This document shows positions 51,679 to 51,942 of a stretch of 51,942 nucleotides of DNA, piece after piece. Made by a program: the position numbers and the translations under genes. The stretch spans positions 1 to 51,942 of the forward strand of contig DYMB01000010.1 in NCBI GenBank assembly GCA_020721805.1. Reading direction: 5' to 3'. Numbering within the stretch: position 1 is the first letter of the stretch; every line of letters begins with the position of its first letter. Source of the stretch: Acetofilamentum sp. GTDB lineage: Bacteria > Hydrothermota > 32-111. Below the pieces are notes generated by a model. That model saw only the letters and a program-made list of their open reading frames with translations. It did not search any database and was not told the origin of the DNA.

Positions 51679-51942
51679 ATTTTCACTTTTTGGGTTTTGA
51701 CAGGAATTTTATCCGAAAGAGACTGCCAATTGGTATTCTATAGGGAATTTAAAAGGACTCGCCAGCCGATTTTAAATATTAAATTGAATTTTTTATCTTT
51801 GTCCTACGAGATAGAACATTACAAGCATTTTTTTTCCTTGGTTTTTAACTTTTATTTGTTATCATATACTATGATTATAGTAAAACAATTTAATGTTAGC
51901 AAATTATAGGAAATAATCAGGGAATTAAATTAGGCAAAAAAA
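51679..51942. other. Non-coding tail of the window after tRNA-Ser
   Basis: 264 AT-rich bases in which I can support no gene. A TTGACA at 51697-51702 has no good -10. A small palindrome, ACTAT-GATT-ATAGT, lies at about 51867-51880. An open frame crossing the tRNA into this area is not credible as a gene. It could hold the promoter of a gene beyond the window, the leader of one, or the start of an inserted element. Confidence 0.5.

Noticed and set aside
51634-51909. 91-residue open frame across the end of tRNA-Ser
   Set aside because: It starts inside the tRNA gene, has no ribosome site and its product resembles nothing coherent.

Overview
The window is AT-rich, compact bacterial chromosome (roughly one third G+C by eye). 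Most genes overlap or lie within a few bases of their neighbours, and no gene-free stretch exceeds 300 bases. The cell envelope looks diderm: there is an Omp85-type outer-membrane barrel protein, a soluble exported binding protein for an ABC importer, and several lipoproteins. A DUF4837-like lipoprotein and a FlgD-type C-terminal Ig domain recall the FCB superphylum and its uncultured relatives (for example WOR-3/Hydrothermae-like lineages). That placement is inference, not something the sequence proves. I see no insertion sequences, prophage or CRISPR array.

Layout. 1-3.4 kb: the tail of an unknown gene, then two glutamate dehydrogenase paralogues head to head around a 146-bp promoter region. 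3.4-8.1 kb: a small heat-shock protein, then a leftward operon (saccharopine-dehydrogenase-like protein, DegT-like aminotransferase, PtmE/LegF-like nucleotidyltransferase, LegB-like dehydratase) that looks like nucleotide-activated amino-sugar synthesis. 8.1-17.9 kb: a rightward run of overlapping genes mixing envelope proteins (two LiaF-like membrane proteins, exported proteins, DUF4837 and vWA lipoproteins, an 11-repeat G-x-D-x-Y exported protein, an MsrB-MsrA lipoprotein) with recG and dCMP deaminase. 17.9-26.0 kb: carbamoyltransferase, glycosyltransferase, NHL-repeat protein, a BtuF/BtuC/BtuD-type importer and the Omp85 barrel.

26.0-31.6 kb, leftward: pheST, then response regulator, GAF-histidine kinase and a stand-alone Lrp/AsnC sensor domain. 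31.7-35.6 kb: lepA, signal peptidase I, a DUF4388-like protein, hemW. 35.6-39.2 kb, leftward: GNAT acetyltransferase; then sodium/solute symporter, hemolysin-III protein and HD phosphohydrolase. 39.3-47.5 kb: a CAT-anticodon tRNA, then a long operon of aminotransferase, obg, dprA, scpB, pseudouridine synthase, Na/Pi transporter, RmlC-like epimerase and UDP-glucose dehydrogenase. 47.5-51.9 kb: queuosine-precursor transporter and flavodoxin (leftward), MFS transporter, glutamine synthetase, tRNA-Ser and a short non-coding tail.

The two most notable observations are these. (i) The GDH pair carries a 213-bp block of 100% identity in inverted orientation, exactly 449 nt from each start codon, so inversion or conversion would give in-frame chimeras of an NADP-type and an NAD-type enzyme. 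(ii) Promoters are unusually uniform, almost always with a 16-bp spacer, and in six cases the -10 box ends only 6-10 nt before the start codon, predicting leaderless mRNAs.
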